A stretch of DNA of 64,000 bases. Source: Telopea speciosissima. Lineage: Eukaryota > Streptophyta > Magnoliopsida > Proteales > Proteaceae. The stretch covers positions 7,936,001-8,000,000 of the forward strand of contig NC_057924.1 in the NCBI RefSeq assembly GCF_018873765.1, written 5' to 3'. Position 1 is the first letter of the stretch. Every line of letters begins with the position of its first letter. Below, piece after piece: positions 17,871 through 29,943 of the stretch. Both the position numbers and the translations under genes were made by a program. A model generated the notes under the pieces. That model did no database searches. It was not told the origin of the DNA and worked only from the letters and a program-made list of their open reading frames with translations.

Positions 17871-18235
17871 GACTTGAAGGCACGTGGTAGGGCTGAGGGG
17901 TCAGCTCCGGCGAGCACATATGAATTCTAATGGATCTTCACATGCACAATTGCGTGTAGTATATGGTTGTGTTGCATATTTAGTCTTAAGGAAATTTATA
18001 GTTCTATTTTTCTTTTTCATCATTTACACTTTTTTGTGAACAATTCCTTTCCTTTTCGAGTCCTCAACAATACTCTTTCCTTGCTTTGAGGAATAAATGA
18101 AATCCTGCTTCCTGAATGGATTATTTCCATTCAAGTCATAACTAATTAAATGTTGCACAAACCAAACTCTCACTTGATGACAAGCATTTCTAGCAAAAAA
18201 CAAAACTTGATGACAAGCATACTGATCCACTTGTT
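17871..18235. other. Short spacer before kinase pseudogene C
   Basis: This probably includes the former 3' untranslated region of C on the minus strand. The segment near 18100-18230 has a counterpart downstream of gene D near 37590-37730 (GGTTTGGTTTGTGCAACA-like words), supporting a shared origin of C and D. Confidence 0.5.
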
Positions 18236-18984
18236 TTATCGGGGCTCTAACTCAGTGATTGACACTTCATTGACAGATTGACCTAATTCGGCTTCCTGCA
18301 TATTTTCCCCTTCTACATATATCTTTGATTCCATTCTGTTTCGCACAAAAAAGGCTGGTTGTGAGGGTGATGGAGGAGTAATTAAGTAGCTGCTCAACAA
18401 AAGGACTATGTTCGCCATAGTGGGTCTGTCAGCTACATTTTCTTGAACACACAATAACCCAATATGAATGCATCTTATCACTTCACTTCTTGAACAATTT
18501 TCTCTCAGGATTGGAACAATCAACTCCAAGGCTGTACCTGCATTCCGATGCCTCCATGCCTGCAAGATACGTATATAAGTCATTAGGTTCCTTAGGTTTT
18601 CCTCAGGTTACAAAACAGAAAAAAAGAATTACAGACATCCATGATCCATACTTACATAGCTCCTAAGGTCCTCGACGTCGTCTGGGTGATAGAAACTACT
18701 ATTCTTCTTTCCACTTACAATCTCCAAAACTGATACACCAAAGCTGAAAACGTCTGATTTCACTGAGAACTGCCCACACATTGCATACTCCGGAGACATG
18801 TAACCACTGCAAGCAATTATCATAAGATAACTTAAGCAATTAAGGATAACTATAGAGATTTTACTAGATCATATTTCTCTTTACTTGATGCTATATATAG
18901 CTTCAAGGCCAAGAAAATGTGAATGTGTCCAAATGTTTACTTTGATAATAACTATGAGAAGGAATGAGGCTTTGAAACTTACTA

Positions 18985-19470
<486 letters not shown>

Positions 19471-20394
19471 TCAGGATCTTTTCTTCTCCCTCCAAGCAAA
19501 ATCCTAATAGCTTAACCAGATTGCGGTGTTGAAGCTTTGGCACTAACACAACCTCATTCTGGAATTCTTTTGCTCCTTGCCCTGAGCTTTTTGAGAGCCT
19601 CTTGACAGCAATTTCTTGTCCGTTAGGAAGTTTACCCTGATGAAATTATACAAGTGATTAGTAAACTTATATGCGTATTGGATTTATGTGTCCATCAAAC
19701 CCAATTTAAATTGGTTAATGTTAATTTGCATTGATTTATTATGGGCAATTGGCTATCCTAAGGTTAAATCTTAAGTTGTTCGTAACTATGATAGAATTGG
19801 GTATTCAGTTGATATGGTAGTCAGTGTCACATTGTATATTTTAGGAATGCAATTCCAAAATATAAATGTTAGTATTCATATTATCTATGTATTGAACATG
19901 ATAGGTTGCTTGAGAATCTTATAGAGACTGCAATAAGATGTTTGAGAAACAAGATTCTCTACAACAAAATGTTTTGGTCCCTAGACCTAAGAGGTCCTTA
20001 CTGTTGCAATCAAATATTATGCGTTATGATGTGTCAATGGTTGATATGTCCCTGGCTATAATTCAGTGCACTAGATTCACAATGTTTGCCGGTGGATGGA
20101 AGAGATGCTCAATAAAGAATCCACTTCCCAAATAGGGTGAATATCATGGGAGAGATGTCAATATAAATTTCGAGCTTGAGGACATGTTTTATAAATAGTT
20201 CGCACTAGGATTTAAAATATCAGTTTTCCTAAATAATTATATTTAAATTTTTTTGCACTGGATTTATCATGTTGTAGGGTTTTTTTTTTTGAAAATTTTG
20301 TACTTTTTAAAATACATTTCAACTAAAATAGAGTTTTCGAGTATGATTACAAGTGATTTCAAAAGAAAACGTGTTTTCATAAACTCGACATACC

Positions 20395-21130
20395 TTGTTA
20401 CTTGAGGTTAGACCACATTGGAGTAGATGTGATTAATAAGTTGGTTAAGGATGAATCTTTATATAGTCTAAAGTAGAACCTTATTCAACCTGTAAACCTT
20501 GTCTACAAGAAAAAATGACCAAGATATCCTTTCCCAAAAAGGATGGTAAAGCCACTAGAAGGTTGGAGTTAATACATTATGATTTGTGTGGTCCAATAAC
20601 TATTCACGCATGATACATGTATGACTATTTGTTAAGAACCAATTAAGCAAATGCATCAAATACTTCATCTCAGATCGAGGCGGAGAGTATTTTATCAGAT
20701 TTAGGGACTACATGAAACATGATGGACTATTATTTTAAATGAGTGCCCTAGTAACACCACAATAGAATGGTATTTCAGAGAGATGGAATAAAACCTTGTC
20801 AGACATAGTTCGTTCTATACTCATATATTGATCAAATCTACCTTTGTCTTTTGGGGTTATGCACTTATGCCTTGGAAACTATTATGTATCTTAAATAAGG
20901 TTCTAACTAAATATATTTTCAAAACATCTTTTAAATTTTAGAATGAGCGAAATGCTAGTCTACAACATCTTAAGGCATGGGGCTGCATTGAACACATTCA
21001 AAAGCAGTTGACATAAGCTAGAATTCATAATGAATATATGTTATTGTTTAGGATACCCTGAGGCCACTATAGTCCTATAGAAAAAGATATTTTTACCAAC
21101 AAAAAAGAAAAAGAAAAAGATATGACATTT
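20395..21130 (+). mobile_element. Decayed copia integrase fragment in intron 3 of C
   Basis: Broken plus-strand frames give CKPCLQEKMTKISFPKK and LELIHYDLCGPITIH, the junction of the pre-integrase and integrase core regions of Ty1/copia. They are followed by many stops. A weak QNGISERWNKTLSD-like trace occurs near 20765. Sequence from about 19785 may belong to the same insertion, because D lacks it at the matching intron position. Confidence 0.65.
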
Positions 21131-21139
21131 TTTTCTCTA

Positions 21140-23850
21140 TGTTATGATTTGATTGTTCTTGCATCTTTTACATGATTTTCCTTCTTTAGTTAATTTTTAT
21201 GGTTAGAAGGGACTTTTAACAGTTAAGTACAGTTTATCATTGATTTAGAGTCTTATAGTTTAAATCTGATGTTTTTCATGCTTTTGCAGTGTTTTCACCA
21301 TTGATTTGCTTTCTTACTATTTTTCTTGGTTTATTCTAGGATTGTTTTAGCCCTAGAGGTATTTTCATAATTTTCACCTATTTTACTTATGCACGAAATT
21401 CCTGATTGACCCTGATTGGGTTGGGCTAAGGTGTGTTGGTCGTATTTGATCCTATTTTCGCAACTCTAATTGACCCTTCTTTTTTCAATTTAACTCGTCC
21501 TATGTATTAAAAAAAATGATTTTTTTCATTGACACCCCCTCCGATGGACCGTTGAATTAATGTCACCCTAATAAACACCAAAATATCATTTTAGGCCCAA
21601 AAACTAACGGAAATAGAATTGTAGTATTTCTGTAAAGACTATTTTACCCTTGTAACTTTTTTTTCTTTTTTTTATTAATCAATGGAATAAGAAATATTCC
21701 CTCTCCATCCCCAAATCGCAAAACAGACGGAGAGAAAACCCATTTTAGGGTTTCAAAACCCTACTGCCGCCCCTGGCGGCGGTGCAAGGAGAGGGCCTAC
21801 AGCCTTGATGTTACCAGCGAACAAGCCCCCACTCCGACAACCATAACCCCAGCCTTCTCTGTGTCTCTCTCTCACCTTTTTCCAAATCAACAATGTCGTC
21901 TCTCATAATTTCAACCTATTTTAATCTCAACAATCACACTATTTTAAAGATAGATCCGTAGAGAATGGGGAGCGAACCCGTCCACCAACACTCTGATCTC
22001 TGCGCCTTAATGGCTACCCGGCTCTCTTTTTCTCTTCTCTCTCTGGTTCCTCTTTTTTGCCCTAATCTATGGTTTCTTTCACCCACAGAGAATCCTACCG
22101 CAAAATAAATTCGCTGTCTCGACGACCCCTTTCGATTTCATTGCTTCCTCTATAACGGTCGTCTGTGGCTTCCCTGGTACGTTTCCACTCCACTATCACA
22201 CCTCTTTCACCTTTGCTTTGCATGCCCCTTTTGTGGTTTTTGTTTTCGTCTTCGTCTCTTGATTTGTCAACGAGGAAAGATGATTTCTTTTTTATTTTTT
22301 TTCTCCTTTTTCTTGGTTTTGTTATCTGGGTTTCGCTTCTTCCTCAATTCATGATTAGATTCCGGATGAATTGGATTCTTATTGATGAATTTCGTGGATT
22401 TTGGTTGTAAATAGATAACTTTCGTGGTTTAATACTTGGTAGTTTATTCATTTTAATTGCACTCAGTTAACCACCCCCGCATGAAAATTTCCCTTAAAAA
22501 AAATGAGAAACATGTCATTGGGTATTGGTTTGTTTCATATTCAATTGACTATTAGATTTCTGTGTGGGTTAAAAAATTTAGTCTAATCTTAAAATTTTAA
22601 ATACTTTCATTCAATAGATAATTAGATTTTTTTTTATAAATCAATAGATAATTAGACACTAAACAAAAATTGTAATATGTAAACATTAAGCTGTAAAGCA
22701 TAACCTAACACAAGGCAGACAGGGCCGGGTTCAACCTAAGGCCTCAACTCAGGCCCAACCCAACCCTAACCCCGGGCCTGAAAATTCCAACCCTAACCCA
22801 CCCTTAGGGTTGAAAAATCCAGCCCATACCCTGTTCGGGCTGAGGGCGGGCTCGGGGCGACAGGGCCAAATTTACACCCCTAATTATCATCATATTAAAT
22901 GTGTTTTCCTAGTTTTATTCTCCTTTGATTTTTTATACATTCATGCATTAGAAATAGGGTTTGCATGGCATAGTCTATTTCTATGTTCTATGTTCTATTT
23001 CTTGTATTATATTATATTTTATTTCTTTATATTCCCATATACTAACTCTTACCTTGCTGCCAACCACTTTGGATATGTAGCTCTAAACTAATTCCTTTTA
23101 TTTAAGTTTTGTATACTAACCCTTTTCTTGTAGCCAGTCAGTTCGGAGTCAGTTCGGTTATGTGTCTTCTAAGCCCTAGGTTTGTATATTTATGTATTTA
23201 TATCCTTTGTGTATTATAAATGCTTAATTTTAGTCAAACAATAGAAAGATTGGTTTAACTAGATAAGCTGAGATGCCTAACATTTTGCATGGACCTATAA
23301 GTGATCCATATTCAGACCAACAGTTTGACCAGTCCCACTGGAGTTGTCATGAAGTCAATTTGTATATTTTGTAGGTCTTAGACCTTAAACCAGGTGGCAA
23401 CTTCTTAGTTGATTCTTTTTCTTTTCCCAAAGAAGTGAGGTGGGAAACAATTCCTGAATCTCTTCTCCCATGTTGGAGAGGTAGGTTCATTGTTCTCCCA
23501 GCTCCCTAGAGAGTGAAAGATCTATTCCGCTACAGTTTTCCCTTCCAAATGTTAATTGAGGAATACCTATTGCCTCTACGAGGAATCTTCTATATTTAGT
23601 GTTGATTTTCTTTGAAGGCGCTATGCTTGTGATACAAAAAGATAACCTTAAACCCCTTCTATTATGGCTTATTTAAATACCTTACAGTGCATGAGAAAAT
23701 ATTATTGAAAAGAAATTTGAATCAATATCTTAATTAAATGTAAACTACCTTGAATTAATCCAATCTCATGACTAATCATATTTCTATTCTATGGCAAAAT
23801 AAAAATTGGCATACAAGAATTCTAGATCGATTACTACATGTTTGTAATTT
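21140..23850. other. Inserted DNA in intron 3 of C, no gene recognised
   Basis: D has only about 0.7 kb here, so most of this is insertion. Around 21700-22200 it looks like a gene leader (CT-rich, GC-richer, with a GTACGTTT donor-like site). Around 22700-22870 it is a GC-rich, low-complexity stretch of CAACCCTAACCC-like words ending TTTACACCCCTAAT, which resembles a MITE end. I cannot assign a protein. Confidence 0.35.
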
Positions 23851-24254
23851 CCTTCTTACCTTGTAAACGCCACCAAATCCTCCTTCACCAATCTTATTGA
23901 CATTAGCGAAGTTTTCTGTGGCTGCAAGGACGGTACTTAAATCAAATTGCAATGACTCTGGGGTTATAATTCCATTCTCACAAAAGGGAAGATAAATTTA
24001 AAGTTCGACCTTCCAAAAGAAAGAATGAATAAATAAACCTCCCTACAAGAGCAAGATGTGGAAGATGGCGATTGGGAACCATCACTGGCTTCTTTAGCTA
24101 CTTGAGATAAAAGATGGAAGATCAGCTACAGATCTTACATCATGTTATCTATGGCTCCCATGGAAAAAATTTGCTTCTACACAAATTGCAGGAATGTTCT
24201 TGCTACCAAGGTTTGCAATCAAAGAAATACCCTCTTAAGTTTTATTATTTTTCC

Positions 24255-24416
24255 AAGGGAAGCAGTTTTCCACACAGGAGTGCTGGCGTAGGCCTCCCAT
24301 GAGTTAAAATAAGGAGGCAGAGGTGTCTTTTCACATGGGGGAGGAGAGAGATAGACTCATGGGAGTGCTGGTGTAGGCCACACTCCCGGACAGAGAACTT
24401 TTTCCCTTTTTCAAAA
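24255..24416. mobile_element. MITE with inverted ends, intron of C
   Basis: The left end reads CACAGGAGTGCTGGCGTAGG, and the reverse complement of the right end reads GGGAGTGTGGCCTACACCAG. The interior has GTCTTTTCACATGGGGGAGG and GAGAGATAGACTCATGGGAG. A second copy of the same family sits at 24990-25150. Confidence 0.55.
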
Positions 24417-24805
24417 TATCCTTTTAGGTTCTGTTTCTTTGACTGTGGAACGAATAATAAGAACATTCTTGCAACCCAAGTAGCAGCAAAATTCTGCCCC
24501 TTTAACTTAGGATAATCAAGTAGAATTTTCTATGAGTAGAGAAAAAAGAATCACTCCTGCAGCGATAAGCAAAAATGGCAACATTCTTCTCTGACCGGTT
24601 CTTTTTCTTTCGGATAAGCAAAAAATACAAGAGAATAGAGAAAAGAATCACTCCTGTAGCGACAACAGCTGGCACAACAATGCAACAATTTTGATAGACA
24701 TGTTTCCTTGTTTTTCTACATAAAAAAAATCATTAAAAAAAAAAAACTAACATTCCAAAATGTGCCAAATGATGATGACAAGGGGGAAAAGAACGGACTC
24801 GGCTC

Positions 24806-24972
24806 CTGTCCAGCACCTTGCCCGGGCTGCATGTGCAGCGTCAGACTTGGTGAGGCGTGAAAAGACCGCCTCACCCCTGTCCGAGTGCCTTGCCCGAGTA
24901 GGGGTGAGGCGGTCTTTTCACGCCTCACCAAGTCCGACGTTGCACATGCAGCCCGGGTAGGGTGTTGGACAG
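24806..24972. mobile_element. 167-bp near-perfect hairpin MITE
   Basis: Arms 24806-24878 and 24900-24972 are reverse complements over 73 bases with about five mismatches; the inner 58 have two. The loop is 21 bases. The arm core is CTTGGTGAGGCGTGAAAAGA. It has no coding capacity. The near identity of the arms suggests recent origin, or selection for or repair of the hairpin. It lies in intron 1 of pseudogene C. Confidence 0.8.
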
Positions 24973-24989
24973 AATCCTTTTGAAAAAAG

Positions 24990-25150
24990 AACTCTTTCTT
25001 GGAGGGAGTGTGGCCTATGCCAGCATTCCCATGAGTCTATCTCTTTCCTCCCCATGTGAAAAGACGCCTTTGCCTTTTTGTTTTGAGGAGGAGAGAGATA
25101 GACACAAAGACGTGCTGGTGTAGGCCACATTCCTAGACAGAAAACTATTT
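24990..25150. mobile_element. Second copy of the 24255 MITE family
   Basis: GGAGTGTGGCCTATGCCAGC at the left and the reverse complement of GTGCTGGTGTAGGCCACATT at the right form terminal inverted repeats. Internal GTCTATCTCTTTCCTCCCCA matches the first copy in opposite orientation. Confidence 0.55.
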
Positions 25151-25384
25151 TTCGATAACATAATACCGCTTTTGGATTCACATCTGATACTAGGGCCTAA
25201 TTGAGTAACACTAAAAATTATCTCCTCTAGTTCTTCGGTCCCTCTAATAAGGAGAGGGGGGGTGGACCCCACTTGGATAGAGTATTCAGGTAGGGGTAGG
25301 GTGGTCATTGTGCCCCCCTTATTAGTTGACTGGGCTGGGCAGGGAACTAGAGGGGATGAAGTAGCCCACCAGGAATGGTAATTT

Positions 25385-25560
25385 TGTTAATCGTCGGAGG
25401 AGGCGGCAGTGAAATTAGAGTAAGCGAGCTGTTAATCGGAGGAGGCGGCGACGGTGAAACAAGAGTAGGCGACCTGTTAATCGGAGGTGGCGGCGGTGGT
25501 GAAACAAGAGTAAGCGAGTTGTTAATCGGAGGTGGCGGCGTTGCAACAACAACACGCGGT
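25385..25560 (-). repeat. Coding minisatellite in the proline-rich linker of C
   Basis: On the minus strand about 51-bp units encode repeats of the form PPPPPINRSPTLVSP: PPPPINNSLTLVSP, PPPPPINRSPTLVSP, PPPPINSSLTLISL, then PPPPTINKITIP before the exon donor. Each unit carries ACTCTTGTTTCACC-like and CCTCCGATTAAC words. The same words occur in the mini-exons of D. The linker lies between the second DUF26 domain and the membrane. Confidence 0.8.
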
Positions 25561-25858
25561 GGTGAAAGATTAGTTGCATAGAAAGAGTATACCTCAAACC
25601 TGATGCCACAGTTCGCTGTGAAAACCCTCCCACCTACCTTGCCGCTTGGGAGATAAGCAATGGCACCCACAAGACATCTGTAACAATCTCTCCTTGTTAA
25701 ATTAGGGCTGCAATATTCCAGACAATACAGATCCATAAATTGGGTAAAAGTAGTTTCTGTAGTGGCAAAAAAATTCCACTAATAGATATAGAGGGTTTTT
25801 GAGAGTGACTCGTATCCGTTGGGGGGGGGGGGGAGGAATGTCTGGGTTACACAAGTCA

Positions 25859-25945
25859 GAGATGTAACGGATAGCCGAAAATCCGAATTCGATTCAAATA
25901 CATACCCGTTTAGGGATATCCGTATCCGGTCCATTTACATCCCTA
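25859..25945. mobile_element. Short derivative of the GGGATGTAAATG MITE family
   Basis: Ends read AGATGTAACGGATAG and (reverse complement) AGGGATGTAAATGGACCGG, with ATCCGTATCCG-like interior. Longer members are at 29433, 61990 and 63821. A run of 13 G residues lies just upstream (about 25819-25831). Confidence 0.45.
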
Positions 25946-25959
25946 AATAGGACCCAATA

Positions 25960-28259
25960 ACCTTCTGATTTAAATTTTTTGTAACAAGAAAATAATACAT
26001 TATGAAAATCAAACTGTAGATACATCATCAATTGGTTCAGGTGATCTGTCATGGCTCTAACTGCTAATTTTACTTGCTACTGAAACTATATAGTTTATTA
26101 CCCCCAAAAAAAAAAGAAACTATATAATAATCTTTATAATGGATATAGACCTTAATATGTCATTAAAGAAATCTAAGGGTCAACCAACATGAGCGTTTTG
26201 CATTAACCATTTGCATATCTGGGGTCTATTTACCTACACCTCTATCTTTTTGAATCCTTTTGTCAGGACCTGCTGCAATCCTTGCAAGATCCCTCTAGCC
26301 TTTGGTGTCAACATCTATCCTATAATACCAAAACTCAATGTAGTATAGTGAAAAATGGAATTATAGAGTACTACAAAAAAGCACATGCACTACGGCAAGT
26401 ACCCTGGCCTCCTTAAAAATACCATTACAAGGCTTGATATTCAAAAGGGGACATCAATAACATGCATCCAACGAAGAGGAGCAGAGAGAAGTGATAGATC
26501 ATATAATGCAGCCTCAACTAGGCTACTTGAACAAAGGATCAGGAGAGTGATAGAACAAACAACAAAGAAGGCAAAATTCGGACGACAAGAATTTTCAAAA
26601 ACACACAAGCTTATTAAAATAAGCACAACTTTCTCAATATAAGTTGTAATGACCTTATTCCAAAACCTAATAAACAGGGACTTCTGTGGCTACAGCTTTT
26701 CTGAAGAAAGTTTCTTTAGATTATGACTATAAATTGGTGAAAATAATCTGAGAACACAGAACTTCTGCAAATCTGAATTCTACAGTTGAAAACAACAAGT
26801 ATTTTTTGTGGGTTTTAGTAAAAAGATAAATATGAGGTTGAAACACCTCTCTTCTAGAATGTGTAGCAGTATCAAGAATGTTATTGCAATTCTTCTAGGA
26901 TGCAAGAAACACAATGAAAAACATAAACTCTTCAAGTTTTCAAAAGGGATGAACTCTTTAAGATTCAAAAACACATCTTGGTTCAAGAGAATGCTTATAG
27001 CAACTTTCATTCACAAATCTCTAGTCTCTATTACAAATAAGATAAGTAGGCCTTTTATAGGCAAAGTAAAAGAAATTCTAAAAGCTCCTATGATATCTCA
27101 GCCGTCAAGGGTTGAGATTACATGCTTAATTTCAAGAAAAAGAGAACTCTAAAAAACAAATAAACAAAAGTAAGTTCCAAGACATACGGGCTGCTCCAAT
27201 GTGCCTTAATGCAAACTCCAAGGTTGAAGTGAATGTCTCAATAGAAAAGTCCTTAGAAGATGTTTGTTGTTTGTAGTTTTTAAGGAAGACTATCTTAGAC
27301 TAATGGAACTTTGTAGTCTTCAAGGAAGACTTTTGGGAGAAGTAGTTGAAAGAGCTTGGATCAAGAGAATCTTTGAGAGAAGGACGGCCACATCATCTTC
27401 CACTATGGGAGTTGAAACAATCACCAAGAAGGATGTCACTATGAAGCTCTCCATATATCAAACCCTAAAATCTCCTACGATATCTCAACCATCAATTCCC
27501 ATTGAGCTTCTATGACTGAGATTAAACCCTTACATTGCATAATAAAGATTAAGAAATGTTAGTCATAGGCTTGCTTTACATTATAGGCCAAACCTTAGGC
27601 TGGACTTGAATTTGAGATTGAATACAAGCAGATCTTTTTACGATTATTCGGTGGTCCAAGTGGCCTTGGTTCGGGCTTGCATCATCATATGTTGTTGGAG
27701 AGAAATAGGATGCCCAAGTCAAGACCCCAAGTAGTTGGAGAGGATCCAGATCCCCTGCGGTTGCCTAACGAAATGGCCCCTCGCTTTTCTTTTGAATCTC
27801 AAAACTGGCTACCTGCGATTCCTGGTGGTTTTTCTCTGTGTAGAAGGGCAAAGGTTGCCAGAGTGACCTCCTCCTCCGATGACCTGCAAGTAGTTTCAAA
27901 TAAAAATCAAAGTGAAATGTAAGTGTAGGTGGGAGTGGGTGATTCACATTTTTTGTGGATTTGGCTCAAGTTGAGCTATCTATTCAAGCAAAGCCGTATG
28001 AATCAACCGATTAAAGGTATAAGTTAAATTACCCATTTTATTCTTGATTCTAAATTGCCCAAAAGATAGATTAGATGCAAGGCTGCAAGGATTAAAAAGA
28101 GAGGTTACATCTTAAGTTGTAACCACCTTGGTGATAAACAGATTAACCCTTTTCTTTTAACTGATTTAACCGAATAATTTATAGTCTGATGGGAACCCTT
28201 ACATCTTGGGACTATGTTCCAAAAGATAGGTTCATCAAGATACCAAATACCAAATACTG
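25960..28259. other. Intergenic retroelement-like debris, no gene
   Basis: No conserved domain is readable. Related segments near 27085 (CTATGATATCTCAGCCGTCA) and 27478 (CTACGATATCTCAACCATCA) suggest duplicated or LTR-derived DNA. Open frames here are short and lack recognisable motifs. Confidence 0.4.
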
Positions 28260-28272
28260 ATGTTTGGATTAG

Positions 28273-28497
28273 CCGATCCAAGGTTTGCCCTGGTGGCTCG
28301 CTACTCCCTTGGGAGAACTACGTCAGGAGCTTGATTGGTGGTTTAAGTCTCCTTAGTGGCACCAAGTCCACATTTAATTGCTTTCCAAGAAGTGGAGCCC
28401 TATGGGTACCATTTTTGATCCCTTGTGGGTCTTTCCTTGCCTCCTTGCGAGGCCCTGATGGTCGATCGGCCCTTGAATTGCACAAAAAAAAAAAAAA
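28273..28497 (+). mobile_element. 225-bp retroposon (SINE-like) with 13-bp target duplication
   Basis: Exact direct repeats ATGTTTGGATTAG flank it (28260-28272 and 28498-28510), and it ends in an A15 run. A B-box-like GGTTTAAGTCTCC lies about 70 bases from the start. There is no coding capacity. It could be a tRNA-derived SINE or the 3' end of a LINE. The family is not one I recognise. Confidence 0.65.
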
Positions 28498-28655
28498 ATG
28501 TTTGGATTAGAAAAAAACGTATTTTTAAAAAATTTGGTCAGTTAGCACTACCAAGGGTATGTTGGTCACTTTATGAAAAAAGTTCCACATCCTACAATAT
28601 CCATCTCATCATTGTCGAAGTCTTTAGGGTGACAAAACGGGATGTCTACAACATT

Positions 28656-28736
28656 TTTTTTTTTTGGGAATTGGGAGCTTTATATATATTTTGTATAGAG
28701 GGGAAGGGGGGGGGGATCGAACCAGGGAGGGGATAA
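28656..28736 (-). mobile_element. 81-bp minus-strand SINE fragment
   Basis: Exact 15-bp repeats GATGTCTACAACATT flank it (28641-28655 and 28737-28751). It starts with a T-run, so it was inserted in the minus orientation. The minus strand contains CTGGTTCGATCCCCC, a good RNA polymerase III B box, followed by AAGCTCCCAATTCCC and A residues. It resembles the insert at 33298-33397. Confidence 0.7.
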
Positions 28737-28956
28737 GATGTCTACAACATTAGATTGTAAAGCTATGAGAGGCTCACAAAATCCACATAGCAAAAATCTT
28801 TTTCAATCTAAACCGCAAGCTATTAGGACATCTTTGGAGAAATTGACTGATGCAATAATGCAAGAACGTGATTTTCAACATCTTATAATATTGACTCACT
28901 GTAGTTTAGGGGGGCACAAGAATCATTTCTTCAGATTTTTTGCATTATACTGTTGA

Positions 28957-29112
28957 TATAATGAGATGATAAGATTGCTCCATTGTGATCAAATGATTAT
29001 GGGTTCGAATTTTTAGATACAACATTTGCAAAGGGAGGATAAAACTGTGTACATTATGACTCTTCTCAAACCCCACAATGAGCGAGCGAGCCTCATGCAC
29101 TGGAACGCCCTA
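28957..29112 (+). mobile_element. Diverged Au-type SINE
   Basis: Blocks GATTGCTCCATTGTGA, ATGGGTTCGAATT (B box), TGTGTACATTATGACTC and GAGCCTCATGCACTGG follow the Au SINE order. It is more diverged in its centre than the copy at 6877. Confidence 0.65.
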
Positions 29113-29119
29113 TTAGTGT

Positions 29120-29432
29120 CTATAGAAATGAAGCTTCGTGTGGATTCCTCAACGGAAAGACTTGGAATCTGTGCACGAGGATATCTATCTGGCATTGATT
29201 ATGCCCCGCCCAAACTTGTGTTAATCATTTATAAATCACTAAAATTGCCTTTTTTCCTTCAATTGACTACCCAAAATCAACGGCTAAAATGAATCTTCAG
29301 TCAGCTAAAAGGTAACGACAAATAGTTACCCCAACAACTATCCTTCCAATAATCTTTTTCTTCTAGAGAAATTGGAGATACATTGGAATCAAAACTGTCA
29401 GCCACCCCCAAGAACCCGTTTAATGTTATTAT
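29120..29432. other. Spacer without recognised feature
   Basis: AT-rich DNA between an Au SINE and a MITE. No open frame, repeat or motif that I can support. Confidence 0.4.
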
Positions 29433-29701
29433 TAGGGGTGTAAATGAATAATCAAAATTCATTTCGTATTCGTGTTCGTATTCATTTAGTATTATTTGAA
29501 TCCGTTCGAAAGCTCAGCGGATGCAGATACGGATAGGCTATAGCTATTCGAAAAGCTATATTTACTTGTAAACGGATAACATATCTGATCCATATCCGTG
29601 TCCGTATCTGTTTAGCACTATCCGAATTCGTCCGATAGCTAATCGGATGCAAATGCGGATAGAGCATTATCCGAGCTGAATCCGATCCGTTTACAGCCCT
29701 A
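29433..29701. mobile_element. MITE of the GGGATGTAAATG family
   Basis: Left end TAGGGGTGTAAATG and right end (reverse complement) TAGGGCTGTAAACG. The interior is made of ATCCGTATCCG and CTATAGCTATTCGAAAAGC words shared with 61990-62259 and 63821-64000. The target duplication is not clean in this copy. Confidence 0.6.
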
Positions 29702-29943
29702 GTTATTCTTCTTCTTTGTGTCCCTTTATTGTTAATGTTAAAGCCTGATCTTAGTTTGAATGGGTTCTAATAATTTCATGCTTAGTGATATTTAATCTTA
29801 GTCAACTGTTATATGTTCTTTAACTTGACCAATAAATGGGTTCCAATAATTTCATGGGTAATGTATTCATTCTTCGTAAATTATTGTGCTCTTTAATTAA
29901 TCTAAAAATGTGTTTCTTAGAAGGGAAGGGTATAGGGAATGTG

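Noticed and set aside
22165-23091. Phe/Leu-rich open frames
   Set aside because: AT-rich insertion DNA in intron 3 of C; composition alone explains the hydrophobic translations.
25375-25581. Plus-strand Gly/Glu-rich frame
   Set aside because: It is the exact antisense of the proline-rich linker exon of pseudogene C, whose frame carries the DUF26 motif.
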